DNA of 52,463 nt from Tyzzerella sp. (GTDB lineage Bacteria; Bacillota; Clostridia; Lachnospirales; Lachnospiraceae), in NCBI GenBank assembly GCA_017472665.1, contig JAFUOS010000010.1, forward strand, positions 1 to 52,463, given 5' to 3'. Positions 50,201 through 52,463 of the stretch are shown here, piece after piece; position 1 is the stretch's first letter; every line of letters begins with the position of its first letter. The notes under the pieces are model-generated. The model was not told where the DNA came from. It was given only the letters and a program-made list of their open reading frames with translations, and did not search any database. The position numbers and the translations under genes were made by a program.

Positions 50201-51069
50201 ACTACTTCGTTCAGAAAAACGTTTGTTGTTTTTAAATCTCCTGTTAATTCTGGATGTAGTACTTTGGCCATAATCATCGGCCTTGTTTCTTCTCCGTACC
50301 CAGTGCAGAAAACGCTTTCGTTCTCATTTCCTGTTAGGAACCAGATTATATGTTCCAAATCTTCTTTTTGACGGCACAAAGGTTCGCGGATTTCAAAATG
50401 TTTGTCACTTGCATTTTCACCGTCCTCGGCTTCGCTTATAGCATAACAGAATACGCCCTCCAATTGTCCATTTTGTTTTGCTAATAAAATCCCACCATTT
50501 TCACTCGCCTGCTCTGCTAATAATGTTTTGTAATAAGAAACATCGCGCCAAGTCACAACGTCATACTCTTTCAAAAAATCATTTGCAAAATCTGCAATCT
50601 CCCCGCAATTTTCTTCCGTCGCTTCTACAACTTCAAGGGATTTATCCAGGTTGCGTCGTCCTTTAATTTTTCCTCTCTTTTGTTCATATATAAATTCAAA
50701 GCCAAATGGTTTATAAATAGCTTCTGCCGCCGGCATAAGAAAAGTAAACGGTTCTCCTCTGTCAGTCATCACCCTCACAACATGCTTCAATAATGCTGCC
50801 ATATACCCACGTTTTCGATAGTTCTCATCTGTCGCAACTGCCACAATATAGTGGGTATGGTACACCTGCTTACCGATTCTCATCTGATATGGATTCAGAT
50901 GCAGCATGGACACAATCTTATCGTCTTCTTCTATCACATAGATTTCATTATCCTTGGTCTTCACCGAATAATAATAATCCAAAAATTCCGGGGTATCTTC
51001 CGTAAATATCTCTTCCCAAAGTTTTCTGGTTTTTATATGCTCTTCTTGTATTAATTTACGAAGTTCCAT
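50197..51069 (-). CDS. GNAT acetyltransferase (Eis-like)
   Basis: 290 residues. The acetyl-CoA-binding motif A is in VATDENYRKRGYMAALLKHVV, then PFTFLMPAAEAIYKPFGFEFIYE. Length and the second half with a further GNAT-like and sterol-carrier-like region fit the Eis-type (two-domain) GNAT family. The acceptor is unknown. It occupies the place where Bacillus carries gltX and cysE, between ispF and cysS. Confidence 0.85.
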   Translation of the reverse strand: MELRKLIQEEHIKTRKLWEEIFTEDTPEFLDYYYSVKTKDNEIYVIEEDDKIVSMLHLNPYQMRIGKQVYHTHYIVAVATDENYRKRGYMAALLKHVVRVMTDRGEPFTFLMPAAEAIYKPFGFEFIYEQKRGKIKGRRNLDKSLEVVEATEENCGEIADFANDFLKEYDVVTWRDVSYYKTLLAEQASENGGILLAKQNGQLEGVFCYAISEAEDGENASDKHFEIREPLCRQKEDLEHIIWFLTGNENESVFCTGYGEETRPMIMAKVLHPELTGDLKTTNVFLNEVV

Positions 51070-51143
51070 AATTTCAATCCTTATTTTTCACATCTTGCTC
51101 AATGGTGAATTCATATATTTTTCCTTTTGCAATCGATGTACCT

Positions 51144-51689
51144 TTATTGCTTTCTACACCCTGTGCAGCCGACACATCCCGCTTCACTGTCAAAAGCCTT
51201 ATAACTTGTCAAGTTCGTAATCTTTTCAATCGCACAAATTGCCTGAGATGAAATCCCTTCCCCAGTTCCAGTAAAACCAAGACCTTCTTCTGTGGTCGCT
51301 TTCACATTCACCTGGTCCACTTCGATTCCCAGCACCTCTGCAATATTTTCTCTCATCTTTTGAATGTGTGGCACCATTTTGGGACGCTGGGCAATAATCG
51401 TTGCATCAATATTTTCAACTACGTATAAATTGTCATCTAATAATTTACCAACGTGTTCCAATAACTTCATGCTGTCAATACCTTTATAGCGTTCATCTGT
51501 ATCCGGAAAGTGCTTTCCAATATCACCAAGTGCTGCTGCACCTAGTAGGGCATCCATAATCGCATGTACTAATACATCCGCGTCAGAATGTCCAAGAAGT
51601 CCTTTTTCATATGGAATATGAACTCCACCTAAGATCAAATCTCTTCCTTCTACTAATTTATGAACGTCGTATCCTAATCCAACACGCAT
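51144..51689 (-). CDS. ispF: 2-C-methyl-D-erythritol 2,4-cyclodiphosphate synthase, with Cys-rich tail
   Basis: 181 residues from ATG 51689 (AGAGGAAT upstream; the frame is open 75 bases further with no site). Zinc-site residues in GYDVHKL (Asp and His) and [25 protein letters not shown], and the [12 protein letters not shown] motif. Fifth-type step of the non-mevalonate isoprenoid pathway: cyclises CDP-methylerythritol phosphate. Beyond the usual end near residue 158 it carries an extra tail ending [13 protein letters not shown]. Confidence 0.95.
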   Translation of the reverse strand: MRVGLGYDVHKLVEGRDLILGGVHIPYEKGLLGHSDADVLVHAIMDALLGAAALGDIGKHFPDTDERYKGIDSMKLLEHVGKLLDDNLYVVENIDATIIAQRPKMVPHIQKMRENIAEVLGIEVDQVNVKATTEEGLGFTGTGEGISSQAICAIEKITNLTSYKAFDSEAGCVGCTGCRKQ

Positions 51690-51759
51690 ATTGATTCCTC
51701 TTCTTTCTTTATTCTTATATTTTTCTCGTATATTGTCTGATAAATTTAGATTTGTTGAG

Positions 51760-51963
51760 TTCATACACGTACGAAGAAATTAAGATATATCCTTCGCTCC
51801 AACGCTCCATTGACTCCGACTAGTCTAGTATCCGTAAGGCTCTGAGCTAGTCGTCGTGAGAGACTCCTACCTCACAACCTAACGGCTACACGACGGATTC
51901 TCCGTCAATTCCACTTAACTTCCGCTTCAGGATATATCTTAATTTCTTCTGTGAGTCTATGAA
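51760..51963. repeat. Inverted-repeat element upstream of ispF
   Basis: 21-bp perfect arms (51773-51793 and 51929-51949), extended outward imperfectly (TTCATA at 51760, TATGAA at 51958-51963), enclose 135 bases. The core, read on the minus strand, folds into stems: GACGGA/TCCGTC, CGTCGTG/CACGACG, GACTAG/CTAGTC. It contains no frame. The 5' edge overlaps the upstream region of ispF. Confidence 0.75.
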
Positions 51964-51993
51964 TTGGAACATCTAATAGTTGTTTCCTCATTT

Positions 51994-52247
51994 TTCTTAC
52001 CATAATTTTTACAGAAAGGTCTCATGGTAAGAAAATTCACCTGAAACAGGTCATTTATTCTGCCCATAGGTTAGCGAAATACCTTTAATGGGAAGAAATT
52101 ATTCCTTTAATTAGATGCTTTTTCTTACCATAGAGCATTTGTTTAACTTTTATGGTAAGAAATCTCACTACAAATATGCTTTGTTTCTGCCTGTAGACAC
52201 TATATGTTCCTCTTATGGTAAGAACCATATTAACGAATCATATTTCT
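51994..52247. repeat. Four degenerate tandem repeats, 64-bp period, each a hairpin
   Basis: TTCTTACCAT-type arms start at 51994, 52058, 52122 and 52185, and ATGGTAAGAA-type arms at 52024, 52088, 52152 and 52215. Spacing is 64, 64 and 63 in both series. In units A and C the two arms of a unit are perfect complements; unit B keeps pairing partly through a compensatory change (CCAT to CCCAT with ATGGT to ATGGG). Sequence between arms is diverged. Confidence 0.75.
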
Positions 52248-52252
52248 TTGAA

Positions 52253-52463
52253 ATGTCAAAAGAACAATGCTACCTTTATCAGGCTCGAAGTAAAGTCGAA
52301 CAAGCAAACTTAGCCGCCCGGGATTTTTACAAGATTCAGAAAGAATGTCTGCCCATGATAAGACGAGGTAAGTGGAGCGTTCCGAAGATACATCCCGAAG
52401 ATGTTAGGCTGCGAGGGACGAGCCCCACACGGCGACTCCCTCGGAGTCTTACATATTCGTGGA
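52253..52463 (+). CDS. Possible partial gene at the right edge
   Basis: Open frame from ATG 52253 to the window end (70 codons), starting MSKEQCYLYQARSKVEQANL. The first ~50 residues read as a plausible helical protein. From about 52,395 the DNA is G/C-rich and forms stems (GACTCC/GGAGTC), so coding may end there. No ribosome binding site precedes the ATG. Unrecognised. Confidence 0.3.
   Translation, partial: MSKEQCYLYQARSKVEQANLAARDFYKIQKECLPMIRRGKWSVPKIHPEDVRLRGTSPTRRLPRSLTYSW

Noticed and set aside
51994-52247. CRISPR array
   Set aside because: Repeats are degenerate and only about 10 bases are well conserved, arranged as hairpin arms; no cas genes are in the window.

Overview
The window joins most of an integrated tailed phage (positions 1 to about 28,110; its left end lies outside) to a stretch of ordinary Firmicute chromosome (about 28,150 to 52,463). 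The host looks like a spore-forming anaerobe of the class Clostridia, probably Lachnospiraceae. The evidence is AT-rich DNA, strong AGGAGG-type ribosome binding sites, sporulation sigma factor SigH, a GerA-type germinant receptor subunit, oxygen-sensitive class III ribonucleotide reductase, GlnS, AsnA, and the infC-rpmI-rplT operon with an AUU start on infC. The family-level placement is inference from these genes; no database search was possible.

Prophage layout. Almost all lytic genes are on the minus strand and read right to left. The lysogeny module (24.7-28.1 kb) holds an integrase, a LexA/CI-like repressor, a small Cro-like protein, and divergent promoters overlaid by 17-bp operators. 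The early region (13.4-24.7 kb) holds small unknown genes, an HUH (rolling-circle type) Rep, an RNase H-fold protein, a treble-clef/HNH-like protein, a PcfJ-like protein with its usual neighbours, and an ArpU/RinA-like late regulator. The late region (1-13.3 kb) holds HNH nuclease, portal, minor head protein with a toxin-like tail, large terminase, scaffold, HK97-type major capsid, connectors, tail tube, frameshifted tail chaperones, tape measure, Dit, tail hub, and a truncated baseplate-type gene. This is a long non-contractile-tail (siphovirus) plan. The large terminase is out of place: it lies after the minor head gene and is bracketed by hairpins. Three 11-bp repeats follow the integrase and are candidate integrase arm sites; the attachment core itself cannot be placed.

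Chromosome layout. infC-rpmI-rplT with a structured leader; a sodium:neurotransmitter-type symporter; dut and a gerA-family gene; nrdD-nrdG behind a promoter with two NrdR boxes; an AI-2E-family permease with metA; DUF1540 and SEC-C proteins; asnA; a D,D-carboxypeptidase; a CofE-like ligase in an organism with no sign here of F420; cardiolipin synthase; glnS; tRNA-Thr(GGU); and cysS-mrnC-rlmB-sigH with an acetyltransferase and ispF upstream.

Most unusual signals. (1) An 8-base word, CTGCTGCC on the plus strand, occurs 14 times in 8 kb of the phage early region, always on the same strand, in all three reading frames and between genes. (2) A minor head protein has a toxin-like C-terminus and is followed by a small acidic gene that could be its immunity partner. 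(3) The right edge, upstream of ispF, holds a 21-bp perfect inverted repeat around a structured core, then a 64-bp-period array of hairpins. (4) Textbook regulatory elements can be read directly: a -1 frameshift site, operators placed in promoter spacers, NrdR boxes, and a possible sequestered ribosome binding site.
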